NCBI RefSeq assembly: GCF_002865645.1
Contig: NW_020194620.1
Location: 2,268,704-2,332,703, forward strand
Origin: Hyaloscypha bicolor E
Lineage: Eukaryota > Ascomycota > Leotiomycetes > Helotiales > Hyaloscyphaceae
Length of the DNA stretch: 64,000 nt
Direction: 5' to 3'
Positions 19,750 to 33,800 of this stretch are shown piece by piece; the first letter of the stretch is position 1, and each line of letters starts with the position of its first letter. The translations under genes and the position numbers were made by a program. The notes under the pieces are model-generated. The model saw only the letters and a program-made list of their open reading frames with translations, was not told the DNA's origin and ran no database searches.

Positions 19750-22700
19750 AATTATATCTCGAAATCTGCAAAATATATAATCTTTTACTAAAGCTATTTC
19801 TATAGAAAAAGTTAACTAAATTAATTCTAATACGAGTAATAGTAAAGGTTTATCTAATACTTTTAATAGGGCTCCTTAGAAGTCTCTATAAATAAGTAAT
19901 AATAACAAAAATAATTCTAGTAATAGTTAAGATATTAAAATTAATACCTAAGTTACTATTACCTAAGCTATAAAATAGGACTTATATACTAAAGTTAAAG
20001 TACTCTAATAAAAGCAAGAATTAGTAAATATAATTAATTAATATATCCTATAATTAAAGTAATATAAGAATACTTTTAGAAATATCTTATAATTTATTAT
20101 ATTTTATAGAAACTTTATTTATAAGTCTACTTTATTTTCCTTAGTAATTCTTACTAAAGAACTTCCTAAAATAGAATTAGAACCTATTTTTTCCCCCTAA
20201 TATAATAAGCTTTAAAAGTAATTTTAATACTATTTATTAGAAGCTATTATATAATATCCTGAAAATATATTTAAATTAAGAAAAGCTTCTTAAAGTTCAA
20301 ATATTTAACTTATATTATAAAAAGTTTCTTAAGAAATAAAAAATATTTATATTCTTCTAAAAAGTAGTTTTTAGGATCTAATTTTAGACTTATAATAGAT
20401 ATTTTTCTAGAATTAATTCTATTATAAGTACTTTTAGAAATAAATCTTATAATATTTGGGAGGCTATAATAAAGCAAAGCCTATTATTATATAAGGTTTA
20501 TTAGAAGTAATTTAAGGCCTATTTAGCTAATATATTTTAAGTACCTTAAACCCGTTAATAAGATATCTTTAAGAAACTCTGAGATCTTTATTAGAAAAAT
20601 AATAAAGTAATTACTAAGTTATATATTTGGATAATTAGTCTTAAAGTTAACTAGAACCCATATCCTAAAAGAAACCGGATCCGGATTCTTAATACTACTT
20701 TATCTAACTATAAGACTTATTAGATACTTATATTTATTCTCTTAGGAAATAAAATAATATTTATTTCTAAATAGCTTAAAAAAGCTCAGTAAATAAAGTA
20801 TATTACTTATCCTAAATTAAGAAAAGTAAAAACGGGAAAGTCTAGTAAAAATAACTCTATTTCTAAAAATTCTAATTTAGTAAATTCTGATTTATAAAAC
20901 TATTAAAAAAAAAGAATAAGTTCTAATAATTATATAAGAAATTCTCAGGTAATACTTTGGCCTCTTTAAGGCCTTAATAAAGTAATAGTTTTATTTTAGA
21001 TATAGTTTATTAAATTTATAAATAGAAAAAATACTTCTTAGAAAATATAAAGTATTCTAAATATACTAAATAGAACCCTAATAAGGCCAAAACTATAGAA
21101 GAGTTAAGGTATTTATAAAAGTAGGTTAATACTATAATTATAGAAAAGTATTCTAAAGAAAACTTTTCTAAGAAATAAAGAAAAGAGAAAATTAAATCTT
21201 AAATATTAATAATTTTAGCTATAATAAAAAAGATATATTACTTTATATAACTATTTAAGTAAGATTAATATAGTCAGAAATAAGTACCTTAAAGATATAT
21301 AATAAACTCGGTAATACTAGATTAGATTATAACTTTCTTAATAATAATTAGGTTTAAAGCTAGGGCTTTATTATCTTAGCTAAATATAATTAAAAATTTG
21401 TAATTTTTTATAAGAACTAATTTAAGGTCTATTAAGCCTATAATTTTAAGATATTTATTATAAATAATTATAATAAGATATATTCTTTTAAGCTCTAGTT
21501 CTATAAATATAAAAATATTAGCTCTTATAGCCTTATTTTTAGTATAGAATTTTATAAAGTAATTCTTATATAATATATAGACTATATTAAGAAATAAGAA
21601 ATATATATACTTATATAGCCTAATAATATTAAGATTCTAATACTAAAAGAATTTAGTAAGAAGCTTAACTAGTATCCTAAACTAGTATCTTAAGTTTTAT
21701 TTTTAACTAAAAGCAAATATAATTATTCTAAATAGTAGGCTTTATATATTTATAATAGTTATTAGATCTTTATTTTATTATATAATTCTAGTAATACTAA
21801 ATAGAAGTTTTTAATATAGCAAATTAATATTCTCTAGAAAAAGGCCTTAGAAATATCTATTTATTTCCGAGATAATAAATATAAAGACTTTTTAGAGGTT
21901 TTTAATCCTAATAAAGCTTTAGAACTTTCTAATTTTAGTAATATTAAATATTTTATTAATATAAATAATATAATTCTATATAGGCCTTTATATAATTTAT
22001 TAGAGACCTAATTAGAAGTATTATATTTATATTTATAGGATATACTTTATAAATATTAGATAAGGCCTAGTAAAAGCCTAGTAAAAATACCTATTCTTTT
22101 TATTTTTAAGAAAAATAAAGAACTATATCTTTATATTAATTATTATAAACTTAATTAAGTTATAATTAAGAATTAGTATCTGCTTTCTTTTATTAATAAG
22201 ATCCTTAACTAGCTCTAAGAAGCTAAGATTTTTATAAAGCTAGATCTTAAGAATATATATTATTAGATAAGAATTTATAAAAAATATAAATAGAAAACGG
22301 CTTTTAGGACTTACTATAGCTATTTTAAATATTTTATAATATTTTTTAGACTAGCTAATATATTAGTTATATTTTAAGTATATATTAATATTATATTTAT
22401 AAGGCTCCTGAATTATTTCGTAATTATTTATTTAGATAATATTCTTATTTATTTCCGAAATAAGAATAAATACTATAATTATATTTACTAGATATTTACT
22501 AGGCTATATAAAAATAACCTGTTTTATAAACTTAGTAAATATAAGTTTAATATTAAGGAAGTCGAATTTTTAGGCTTTTTTATTAGAATAGAAAGTATTT
22601 ATATAAATCCTAAATAGGTTTATAGTATTATTAGATAACTAGAACTAGAATTATTTTATAATATTTAAGTATTTCTTGAATTTATTAATTTCTATTATAG

Positions 22701-25200
22701 ATTTATTTATTATTACTTTCAGGTAATTATAAACTTAATAAATCTCTTAAAAGAAATAGAAAAGGGCCGGAAATCTGGTTTCTTTATATAAATAAATAAA
22801 GTAGCTAAAAGCTTTAAGACTTTAAAAAAAGCTTTTATTATAATACTTATTCTAGTTTATTTTAATTTTTCTAAAAAAATTTATATTAAAACTAATATAT
22901 TAAAATTTATAATTACTAGTACTATTTTATAATAAATTAATTCTAGTAATAGCCTGAAAAAATACTAGTATTTAGTAATATTCTAGTTCCGGAAACTTTC
23001 CGGAGCTAAATATAACTATAGTACTTATAATAGAAAACTACTTATAATTATTAAAGCCTTTAAATATTAGTACTATTATCTTAAAAAGTTTAGGTTTATA
23101 ATTAAGATTATTATAAACTATAATAATTTCTAATACTTTATAAAAATAAAGTATTTAGAAAGCTATTAAGTATATTAGGTAATATATTTTATAATATATA
23201 ATTTTAATATTATTTATTATAAAGGCGCCTTAAACCTAGTAAACGGATTTAGTAAAAGACCTAATTATAAAAAAGGTTTTATTAATATAACTTAGCTTCT
23301 AATTTTTTAAAATAAGCTAAAGAAAGCTTTTATAATTATAATTTAAAGGTTTTTATAAATATCTAAAAAGTTTCTTCTTTAGAATAAGTATTATTTAATA
23401 CTTACTATATTTATAATAACTAAGAAGAAATATTTATTATAAAATAAGTAAATAGATTATTTTATAAATTTCTTAATTATAAAATTAGTTAAGAAATAAA
23501 ATATAAAGAAATACTTTAAAAGCTCTATTATTATAGCTAAGGTAATAGAAATATTTATAACTATATTATTTAATAAAACTAAAGATTTCTTAATTTCTCG
23601 AGTTTTTGAATTAGATAATTATAAATACCTAATTTCTTATATATAAATATATACGGCCACTAAAAAAGCCATAGTACTAGCTTCTTTATCTAAATTCTTT
23701 CTAGATATTATTTAGGTAACTTAGAGAAATAATTCTTAATATTAGAATATCTTAAAATAAAGATTTAGTAAGAAAAATACTAAGAAAAAAGAAATCTGGA
23801 AAAATAATTTAGGCTTATTTAGGTACTATTTAAGAATTATTATATTTAATAATCCTACTTTATATTAAGAAGTTATAAAGCTTTATTATAATAACCTAAT
23901 AGCTAGATACTATAAAATAGAAAAGATTCTCGAGCTTTTTAGAAAGTTCTAGTATTAGGAGAATATAGAAAAAAATATTTATAATTATTATTAAAAATAT
24001 AATATTTACTAGAGAATTAAGATAAAGAAGTATTTATTATATAATTTACTTAGTAGTTTATTATAGCCTAAAAAATCCTGAAATAAGATCTCTATAGATT
24101 TTATTATAAGTCTATTATTATATAAGAACCTAGTAAGAGGTCCCGATTTTAATATAATTCTTATAATTATTAACTAGTATTCTAAAATAATAAGATATAT
24201 TATATATTATAAGATTATTAATTTTCTAGAGCTTATTAAGATTATATAGAAATATGTTTTCTTAATCTTTAGCTTCTCTAATAGAATTATTTCTAACTAA
24301 GAAATAGTATTTATTAGCTAGTTCTAGTTTGCTTTTTACTTTTATTTAATATATAAATAGTATTTAAATATAGCTTATTATTCTTAAATAAATAATTAGA
24401 TAAAAAGGCAAAATTAGGCCCTAAAATACTACCTGAAATATTATTATAATATCTAAAAAAATAACTAGTTTAAGAAATTATTTTTTATAGAATTTATATA
24501 TAATAACTTAAAATATTAGGTTTTATAAAATATATTTTTCTATATATATTATAAATATTATTCTTAATTTCTATAAAATCCTAAGAACAGGATTATAAAA
24601 AAAGTATTAGCTATATATAAGAAACTAGAAACCCTTAAAATAAAGTAAAAAAAGCTTAAGAATTTATAATATTATATATAAAATAACTAGGAAATCTATT
24701 ATAATAAATACTAGTTAGCTAAATATTATTTTAAAAAAGCTTAGGTAATATTATTAATAAGAAATATTAAACTTAAAATAAAAAAACTTAAGCTAAAATT
24801 TATAAGTTTATTTAGAATTCTTAAATATATTAGTAATTTAGTATATAAATTAAAACTATTAAATATATATAATTATTTATATTTAACTTTTTATATTTCT
24901 CTTTTTAAAAAATATATAATAAAAAAGAATTAGAAACTATATTTATATTTCTCTAAAGAATTTCCGGAATTAGTAAATAATAATAAAGAATAAAAATAAG
25001 AAATAGAAGCTATTATTAATTACTAATAAGATAATAGAAGTAATAAATAATAATATTTAATTAAATAAAAAGCCTGGCCTAAAAATTATAATATCTAGTT
25101 ATTTACTTTTCCTAATTTTAAAAATTTTAAGAAATTTCTAAAATTATATAACTAAAACTATAACTTAGAATCTAAAACTATTTTTTAATAATTTCTTAAA
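19750..25200 (+). pseudogene. gag-pol of Gypsy-1 (RIP-inactivated)
   Basis: Plus-strand relic. Reverse transcriptase motifs run from about 22,080 (KKNKELYLYINYYKLN, then TKLDLKN-like IKLDLKNIYY) to the catalytic box YLDNILIY at 22,429-22,452, where the second Asp of YLDD is now Asn (GAT to AAT). RNase H follows around 22,850-23,110, integrase around 23,880-24,500, and a chromodomain at about 24,990-25,160 (EIEAI...YLIK-KAWPKNY). The gag part (19,750-21,200) is too decayed to assign subdomains. Stops are nearly all TAA/TAG. Confidence 0.85.
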
Positions 25201-26918
25201 ATTAAAAAGAATTCTAAACTATTAAGAAAAAGATTACTTAAAAGAAAAAAAAAAAACTAGAATAATTAAGAAAAGGCCTAAAATAGTAATAAAAATACTT
25301 TTTTTCTAGGTTTTTTTTATTTATAAAAGTTTTCTAGAATTTTATTAAGGCTTATAAGAATTATATTTAAATTATTAGAAAAAGATTTAGGATTAAGAAA
25401 AATTTATTATAAATAAACTAGCTATAAGTATCTTAAATAAATAACCTTTAATTTTTATAAATTCCTAATTTCTAAAGTAAGAATACTAAATACTAGCCCT
25501 ATTTAGGACTTAGTAAAGAATTAGCTAATACTTTCCGGAATTCGCTTATTTTTTAATAAGATATAGTTATATTATAATAATATTAATATTAAGAATATTA
25601 AGAAAAGCAAATAAGAAGCTTATAAAAAGCCTAAACTTCTAAAATTAAGTCCTAAATAATTATAAGTATTATATTATTAGTACTTAAAGTACTAGTAATA
25701 GACTATTTAGTAATCTCGATAATAATTTCGGTAATAAGATTAATATCTTAAAAATAAACTTTATAGTATTCTTTTAAGGAATTAGTAAATATCTAAATAT
25801 ATTAGAAAAAACTTATATTTAAAATACTAATCCAAATAATATTATTATTTGCCTTATTAAGATAAGAAAAAGAATTCCAAAGCTTATTAGTATTCTTCTA
25901 GTTTTTAAAAACCTAATTAATAATATTATTTTTATTAATATAATACTATTTAGGATATATTTTAAGAAATTTCTTAAAGATTATAATAATATTTTCCTAA
26001 AACTAGTAAGCCTCTAATAAGTAATAAGAAATCTGAAATCATATTAGTTTTAATAGATATTAAAGCTAAAAAACTTACTAATATATAAGATTTAGAACCC
26101 TTATTATAATAGTTATAATTCTTTTTACTAGATACTATAATATATAAGATAAAGAAATTAATAAGTAAATACTTGAAATATTTCAAATATTTACTAATAA
26201 TAGAAAAGAAGACTATAAGATTACTTTTATACTTATTATTATATAAGTAAATAATAAAGTTAAAAGAAGATATTATAGAATTAATTAAAAATAATTAAAA
26301 AAGACTTAGAGAAAAATAAAAAAAGAAGCTAGAAAATAATAATAGAAAAAGTTATTATATATATAATTATTAGAAAGAAAAAAAGTATATAGTAATATAG
26401 AAAGATTCTTTTATAAAGATAAAGAACTACCTAGATTAATTACTAGTTTTTATACTAGTCCTAATTAGAAATTAGTATAACTAATTAATACATATTCCTA
26501 GAAGCCTATAAATAATCTCTAGGACCTTAGAAATATTTATATAAGTTTCTTATATAAATATTTATTAAATTCTTTTTATATAGCTATTTAGATTATTCTA
26601 ATATAAGATCTAATAAGCAATATTAATTTCGTAAAATAGTATTTTAGTACTTTAGATTAAGCTAATTAGAATACTTAAATCCTAAATAAAATTATAATTA
26701 CTAGCTAGCTCCTATATCTGGAATATAATTACTCTTTTTTCCTACTTACTTAATTCTAATCTAATTAGATGATTTTTATATCTATTATCTAGATTATATT
26801 AGTAAAACTACTTCCTAAGATACTAGAAGTTTACCTTAATTAAATAATTAATTAATTAAATATTTACTAGAATAAATTAATAGATTTTAGAAATAAGATC
26901 CTAGAAAAGAAATATAGT
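25200..26918 (+). other. Extra 3' region of Gypsy-1 between chromodomain and 3' LTR
   Basis: About 1.7 kb of internal sequence after pol. The same segment is kept, in the same order, in Gypsy-2 (48,580-47,577 and 40,540-39,731). In the Gypsy-2 copy a frame over about 40,438-40,210 reads as a charged protein (PEEDIIKLIKNN, then a Lys/Arg/Glu-rich stretch) interrupted only by TAA/TAG. This suggests an additional coding region or the end of a long pol. I do not recognise it. Confidence 0.5.
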
Positions 26919-27214
26919 TATAATATATACAGGATTATATATAACTTAAGAACATATAATAAACCTCGAATATTATAGGTATTAATTAGAGAAATTAGCT
27001 ACTCTTTAATATTATAACTAATTACTATTTATATTATAAGTATTAGGCTTATAAATTACTAATTATATATATTATCGGGGCCTCTTATTTAGAAAGGGCT
27101 TTCCTAGACCTTATAGGAGAAATAGAGATTAGTTCTATACTAAATTTAATACTATAGTTTTATAATTCACTAATTCATTCTATTATCTTATTACTTACTA
27201 ATAAATACTTTATA
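26919..27214 (+). repeat. 3' LTR of Gypsy-1
   Basis: 296 bp, begins TATAATATATACAGG and ends CTTTATA. It differs from the 5' copy mainly by transitions. Confidence 0.92.
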
Positions 27215-27219
27215 ATAAT

Positions 27220-30200
27220 TTACTAATAAAGAAAATACGAGATTATTAATATAATTTCTATAATTAATTTTATTTATATAAAGATTTAGAATATTTCAAA
27301 TAATAAGGCTTTATTTATATTTAACTTTTTTCTTTTATATTAAATAAAGAATTAAGCTAAGCCTTAGTATAATTCCTTTTTTAATATAATTTTATTATTA
27401 TATAAATCTAATTATAATTATTAAATACTAGTTATTTTAAGTTTATTTAATTAATATAACTTTATTACTAAAATAATTCTGCTTGATTTTATTTATATAA
27501 AACTTTTAGTCTTTTATAAAAACGAATTTTTTTAATTACTTAATTATATCTTATAATAAATACTATAAAAGAGAAACTATAATAAAACAAAAACTTATAT
27601 AAAGTATACTAGAATATAAAACGTAACTTAATAGTAAAATAATAAATTAAAAGTATAAATAATAAAATATATAGTATATAAAAGCTTAATTAATTAAATA
27701 TTTAAAAGAAATTATTTTTTAGAACTATAGAAAAACTAGCTTTTTATATAATTTCTATAAGTTATATATAAAAGACTATAGCTTTTATTATATAACTAAA
27801 ACCTTAAAACTATTAAAATAATATAATTTTTAGAAAGTATAGCCTATTATATTATATCCGATTCTTATTTATTTATATTTATTTCCTAAATACTAAAAAT
27901 AATAAAATAATTAGAATTCTTCTTTATTAGCTAATCTAATTTCTTCTTAATATATCTAAAATAAGATCTATTATTCTTAAATAATCTTATTTTATATTTC
28001 CGAACTTATTTAAAATTAATTCGAATTTACTTAGCTATATTCTTATATTAAATCTAATATAATTCTCTATATTAATTAGTATTTATTTTTAATTATTATT
28101 TAATTTCTGCCTTTATTATTAGGTATTAAAAAGACTTATTATAATAAATTATATTATAAATTATACTAATATATTTTAAATAAATAGCTTTTTCGAATTT
28201 CGTATTATTTATAGTATTTTTAAATTAATCTTTAATAAAAGAGAAAAGCTCTAGATAAGAGGCTTTAATAACTTTATAAGAGACTTTATTTTCATATATT
28301 CTATTTTTAATAATAACTAGATTTAATAATAACTAGATTTATTAGAATTATAATAAAAAGCTTATTAAATAGCAAATTATTATTAAATTATTTTTTAGTT
28401 TCTATATTATCCGAGAATTATTACTTATTTATAATTCCAGACTTATAAATTATTTAGCTAAAAGCATTTATTTATCTAGTTAAATAAATTATATTTAAAA
28501 TCTTTTCTTTTATTACCTTTAGTAAATACTTATTTATTTCCTTAGCTATTTTTAGCTTAAAATTATTAGAAATAGAAAAATAATTAATATTTTTAAAAAT
28601 TTCTTATTAAAAATAATAGCCTTCTTATAATTTATAAGGAAAAAATAGCTAGTATTCTAATACTCTTTACTAAGGTAAAATTCGCTATTTAAAGCTTTAG
28701 TAATAGCTAGATCTTTAGTATTACCTTTATACTAATTATAATTAATATTTCCAGAAATATAATATCTAGCTAACTAAGAATAAATAATTAAGTAAATAAG
28801 ATATTTATTTAATATCTTATAAGATCCGAGCTATATTAATAGATCTGCTATTAAGAATTAAGAAACTAAAATAAAATAGCTATTATCTAGATTTCTATAT
28901 TTTATTATATTATTTTTTCGGAAATAAAATTATAGTATTTCTATTTCCTATATTAAGAGCTTTTAAATACTAAACTTTTTAATTTACTTTAAATAATCTT
29001 TCTTATAAATATAACTATTTATACCCAGATTAGTAATATTAGATTTAGAAATAGAAACTATAGTATTAAATTAGAGTTATAGATTTGGGTAGAATTAATT
29101 AGAAATATAATACTTATATTTATATTTTTTAATTTCCTAGTTTTTAAAAAAGAAATCCCGAGTTTTCTTATTTATTTAAGTAATAGAAATATATTTCTTG
29201 CCTTTAATAACTTTATAGATCTTAGTAGCTAGCTTTAGAATATCCTTAATAATATAAATATCTTTTATATTAATAAAGAAAATATTAGTAAACTGCTAAA
29301 TATATATTTTATAAAAAGCTTTAAGGAATTTATTAGTAATTCTATAATATTCTTACTTATAAATAAGTCCCAAAATACTATTATATATTTTTTTAAAAGT
29401 ATATTTATTTTACTAAATAAGTATTAACTTCTATTTAACTAGTATCTTATAAATATATTAGTTAATTTTAATTTTTCCGGATTTAATATTCTTAATTTTC
29501 TATTTTTTAATTCTAAATATAATTATAGGAATCTTTTTAAATAGTATTTTTCTCTTTAGAATAAAGGATTTCTTTTTACTTATATCTTCTTTATTTTCCT
29601 CTATTTTACTAGTCTTATACTTAGATTAGTATTTAAATTTTTACTATTTATTAAAAGTTTTAGGCTTAGCTTACTTTCTTTTCTTATTAGGTTCTTTTTA
29701 TTTAGTTATATTAGTTCTACTAGTCTTATTAGTAGATTTATTACTAGACTATATTAAATTAGCTTTATTTTTATTAGCTAGATCTAATTAAGTTAAAGCT
29801 AAAATTATAATAGAAATTCATTTTTTAGGCTTATTTTAAAAAGCAGAAAAAGGCTTATTATTATAAACTTTCTTAATTAGAATTCCGGAAATATTAAAAA
29901 TATATTATCTAGTTTTGAGATTATTAGCTAATAGTAGTTTAAAACCTAATTCTCTAGATTCCAAAATAGCTTTAGTATATTTAAATACCTTAGTAATATT
30001 TAATTTATATTATAATAAGGTAATATTATAGTAGTAGTAAAGAGCTTAAATTGAGCTAAAGGCTATATACCGGGCTAAAAGTACTGGCTATATGCTAAGT
30101 CACGTGCAGTGGCACTATATAACTAGTACCACGTAATAATTTAGTAAATATACTAGTATTCTAATACTTTTTATTTTTAATATATTTAAAATAGCTTTAT

Positions 30201-30461
30201 TAATTAACTAAATAGCTTTATATATTAAAGCTTTTATTTTAAAAAGAAAATATAACTTCTTATAAATGTTTTTATTAAGGTTATTACAAATATTATTAAT
30301 ATATTAGCTAAAGGCTTTATTATATAATATAATTTTATTCTAACTCTTAATATTAAAATTATTTATTATAGTTTTAATCTTATTAAGCTTTTCTTATTTA
30401 CTTTTAGAAATACCTTTAATAATATTCTCGAATTCCCTATTATTAGTTTAGTAGTTCTTTA
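27220..30461 (-). pseudogene. Unidentified minus-strand coding relic (C-terminal part)
   Basis: Between Gypsy-1 and Gypsy-3. From about 30,460 to 28,200 on the minus strand a long reading can be followed with stops nearly all of TAA/TAG type: a coiled, Lys/Glu/Asn-rich part (EFENIIKGISKSKQEKLNKI), a Lys/Ser/Thr-rich linker, then a more globular part (YIIKDILKLATKIYKVIKGK; NSYFILVSQFLIADLLI-like; NTKDLAITKALNSEFYL). It continues on the far side of Gypsy-3. The size (over 2 kb of coding) suggests a transposon protein; I do not recognise the family. 27,220-28,200 shows nothing. Confidence 0.4.
30008..30138. mobile_element. Short 131-bp insertion with 5-bp target duplication
   Basis: A patch of near-normal base composition (ACGTG-containing) inside AT-rich DNA. 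The proposed ends TATTATAATAAGG...CCACGTAATA would be TGTTA...TAACA before RIP. It is flanked by ATTTA at 30,003-30,007 and 30,139-30,143. A 5-bp match in such AT-rich DNA could be chance. It may be a solo LTR of a small (TRIM-like) element. Confidence 0.5.
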
Positions 30462-30466
30462 GCTTC

Positions 30467-30740
30467 TATTATAATTTCCAGATACCCGGTATCTGAGATA
30501 CCTTACCAGATACCAGATACCTCCTAGATATATGTAATATAGCCGCCTTACTAGGGAAATATACTTGAAATATACTAGAGATATTTAGAAGGCTAAGCCC
30601 CTTCGGGACTAGTATACTATAGGGTATATATATTTCCTTATAGCCTCCTATATTCTAGTTTTCTCTTCCTTAGCTTTAAATTATCTTTATAAGAGACCTT
30701 TTACCTTACTTTCTAAGCCCTAAATACTATATCCGTAATA
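30467..30740 (+). repeat. 5' LTR of Gypsy-3
   Basis: 274 bp. It carries TAGATATATGTAATATAG where the 3' LTR has TAGGCACACGTGACGCGG; every difference is C-to-T or G-to-A. Confidence 0.95.
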
Positions 30741-30839
30741 GTATTTAAAGCCTACTTCCTTTAATCCTATAGAGGATTTCAAATAACTAATTTAGAACTA
30801 TTAGTAATATAGATATTACTAAAATAACAGAACCTTAGA

Positions 30840-33800
30840 AATACGAGTAATAGACTCTAGAATAATAAAAGCAAAAAGCTTTAGAATTCTTAGAGAAATC
30901 AGGTATTTATATCTTTATAAATATATACTAGTAATATATTAGAAATCCTCCCGAAAACCCGAAAATTAAAGAACCTTAAATAAAGGCTATTCTTTAATCA
31001 AGTCCTAAAGTAATAGGTACCTATAGGCTAGTAACCTAACTATTATCCTTAAGCCCTATCCTATAACCTTATAGGCCCTATATATATACTAGTAATAAGA
31101 CTACTAGAGAGAATATAATAGAGGAAAAGTATAATAGGTCAATTTCCTAGGATATTATATAACCAGAAACTATATTAACTTTAGCCAAGGCTTCTAGTAA
31201 AGCTCCTACTAGTTTAGGTTATCCCGTTAATAGCCCTTTCCAAACCAAATATTCTATTAGTATTCCTAGAAAATTTATAAATAAGTCTATAGAAATAGAA
31301 TTCTCTGCTTTTATTATAAAGCTTCTAGAGACCAAAAACTATATTACTACCGGAGAGTTATATAAATAGACCAAGAAACCTAATATCTTACTCTCAGATA
31401 TTAATATTATTATAAAGAGTTACCGGAAAAATATTTAAAGAACTATTTTATATAATACCTATAATTATAATAAAGCTATTTTCGAGAATACTAAGCTTTA
31501 TAATACTAAGCTTAAGGATAATATTAAATACTATATAGCTATAGTAGATTAGCTTATAATAGCTCTAACTACTTTTACTCTAGCTACTTTAAATTCCTTT
31601 TAAAAGAATTCCGAATTATCTTTTACTTATTTCTATCTAGGATTTCTTATATCTTATATTTCTTTTAGAGATACTAGAGTTACTAAGCTCCTAGATCTAA
31701 CTTTCTTTACTAGAGATTATACTATCTTTAATAACTAGCTAGTTTAGATTAAGAATAAGCTATAAGGAAATACTAATTTATATTTCTTAAAGAATCTCAA
31801 GATTATCTATATTTCTAGTAAACTTACTAGTAATACTCTTATCCTAACTAATTCTTATATAAATAAAAATAGTCCGAATTAGTACTATTAGTTCTCAGAG
31901 TTCTACTTCTATTTAAAGAAGCTATATTCTGACTCTAATAAGATATAGAATACTTACTATAACTTTAGTAAGCTTTAAATATACTCTAGTTAAGTATTTC
32001 AGGAGTTCTATATTTTCTTCTTATAACTATCTATAGAAAATAGCATTAGTTTTCAAGATATTAAGTATAAACTAAATAAGAAGCTTTTATTAAAGCTCTA
32101 GGAATTAGTATATATATATTATAATAATTCTTTTATTAATATTACTTGCTTTATTTAGTATTATACTACTAATAATTAGTAAATTAAGGCTATATATAAG
32201 AAGACTAAAGAATATAAGAAGGCAAGAGCTATCCTAGTCAAGTTTACTTCTAGTACTATATTTCTATATATTCTTAAGAAATATATTTCTAAGAAGAAGC
32301 CTAAGAAGCTTATATTAACTACTTTTATTAAGTATATACTCTCTTATAAATACAAGTAATATCTTATAAAGACTAAAGATCTCTTAACTATTAAGTACTA
32401 TAACTATAATAAGTTCGGCTATTATATTAGATACTATCTAGTTCTATATAATAAGGAAATTAAGGGAGCTCTTTCTAGAATTAAGCTAGGCTTAGTTCCT
32501 ATTTTACTAAAATATATTATTCTAGTAAAGTATTTAAAGAATTCGAGCTCTAATTCTAGTATAAAACCGGGAAATAAGTACCCTTAAAGAAAGTTTCTAT
32601 TTTAGGGGCTTATAGTATGAATTTAGTAGAAATTAATTTAACTCGTCTAATAAAAGAAAATACTCTTATAATACCCTATATTATTAGAATAAATAGATTA
32701 GGAATTAAGTTTTCTTCCTTTATTAATACTAGAGCTAATAGTTATACTTTTATTAATATAAAGCTTACTTATCTTATAGAATAATTCTTAGAAATAGAAT
32801 TATAACTTCTTCTTTTATTCTATACTATATACGGTTTTAATAGAAAGCTAGCTAAGTTTACTAAGAAATATATAAAAGCATTACTTCTAATTAATAAATA
32901 AAGTATTAATATACCTATAATTATCCTAAATTTTAGAAATTATAATATTATTCTTAGTAGAAAATAGATAATATATATTAATATTCTAATTAACTATAAA
33001 AGATATAGGCTTATATAGCTAAAGAATAAGCCTAAATCTATATAATTTAGTTATATTATTAATACTTTATAATAATAGCTAGAGAAATAACTTAATAAGA
33101 AGTATTAAAAGAATACTAATTAATAAGATTTTATTATAAGCTATTTCTAGAAATCTTTTATTCTAAAGCAATTTTCCTTTTTTTAGACTAATTAGAGGAA
33201 ATTATATAAGACTATAGAAAAGAAGCTTCTATAGCCTAATTAAGATATAATATCTAAGTAAAAGCCAAAGAAGCAGAAAGAGGTTCTTAATAAAGAATAA
33301 ATATTAGACCTAGCTATTCTTATTTCTATAGTATTTAATTATATAGCCAAGAGAAAAAATAATATTATTAGTTAAATCTCTATTTATAAGATTAATAAAG
33401 AGTTTAAAGCTCAGAAAAAAGAAGCTATTCCTAGCCCAGAGAATTAATAACCGGGAAAAATAGAGCTTTAGTAACTATAGAGAATATTATTTCCGGAACT
33501 CAAGAAATATACCTTTATTTTTTTTAAGAAGAAATCTAATATTCTTTCTTTCTATAAATTATATAATTATAAGTTTTAGATTAAAGGCCTAAAAGAAATC
33601 AAGAGTATTAGATATTAATTCTTTTAGTAATAGTTTACTTAAGAGCTTTTAGAAATCAAGTATTTCTTGGAAGATAATCTAGCTAAAGGCTTTATTAAAA
33701 CTAGTTAGGCTTTCTTTATTTTACTAGTTCTTTTTATAAAAAAAGCAAATAGAGGTTTATATTTCTATATTAATTTCTATTATCTAAATAATATTATCCG

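Larger units (their letters stand above)
19412..27214 (+). mobile_element. Gypsy-1: complete but RIP-degraded chromodomain Ty3/Gypsy retrotransposon
   Basis: A 7.8-kb element bounded by LTRs (19,412-19,709 and 26,919-27,214) and a perfect 5-bp target duplication ATAAT (19,407-19,411; 27,215-27,219). Domain order on the plus strand is gag, protease, reverse transcriptase, RNase H, integrase, chromodomain, which places it in Ty3/Gypsy (Copia has integrase first). It is the same family as Gypsy-2 and Gypsy-4. LTR ends read TATAAT...CTTATA, consistent with original TGTAAT...CTTACA after C-to-T/G-to-A change. The coding part is full of stops, so the copy is dead. Confidence 0.93.

Noticed and set aside
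25974..26186. 70-residue minus-strand open frame in AT-rich DNA
   Set aside because: Antisense to the 3' part of Gypsy-1; composition-driven.
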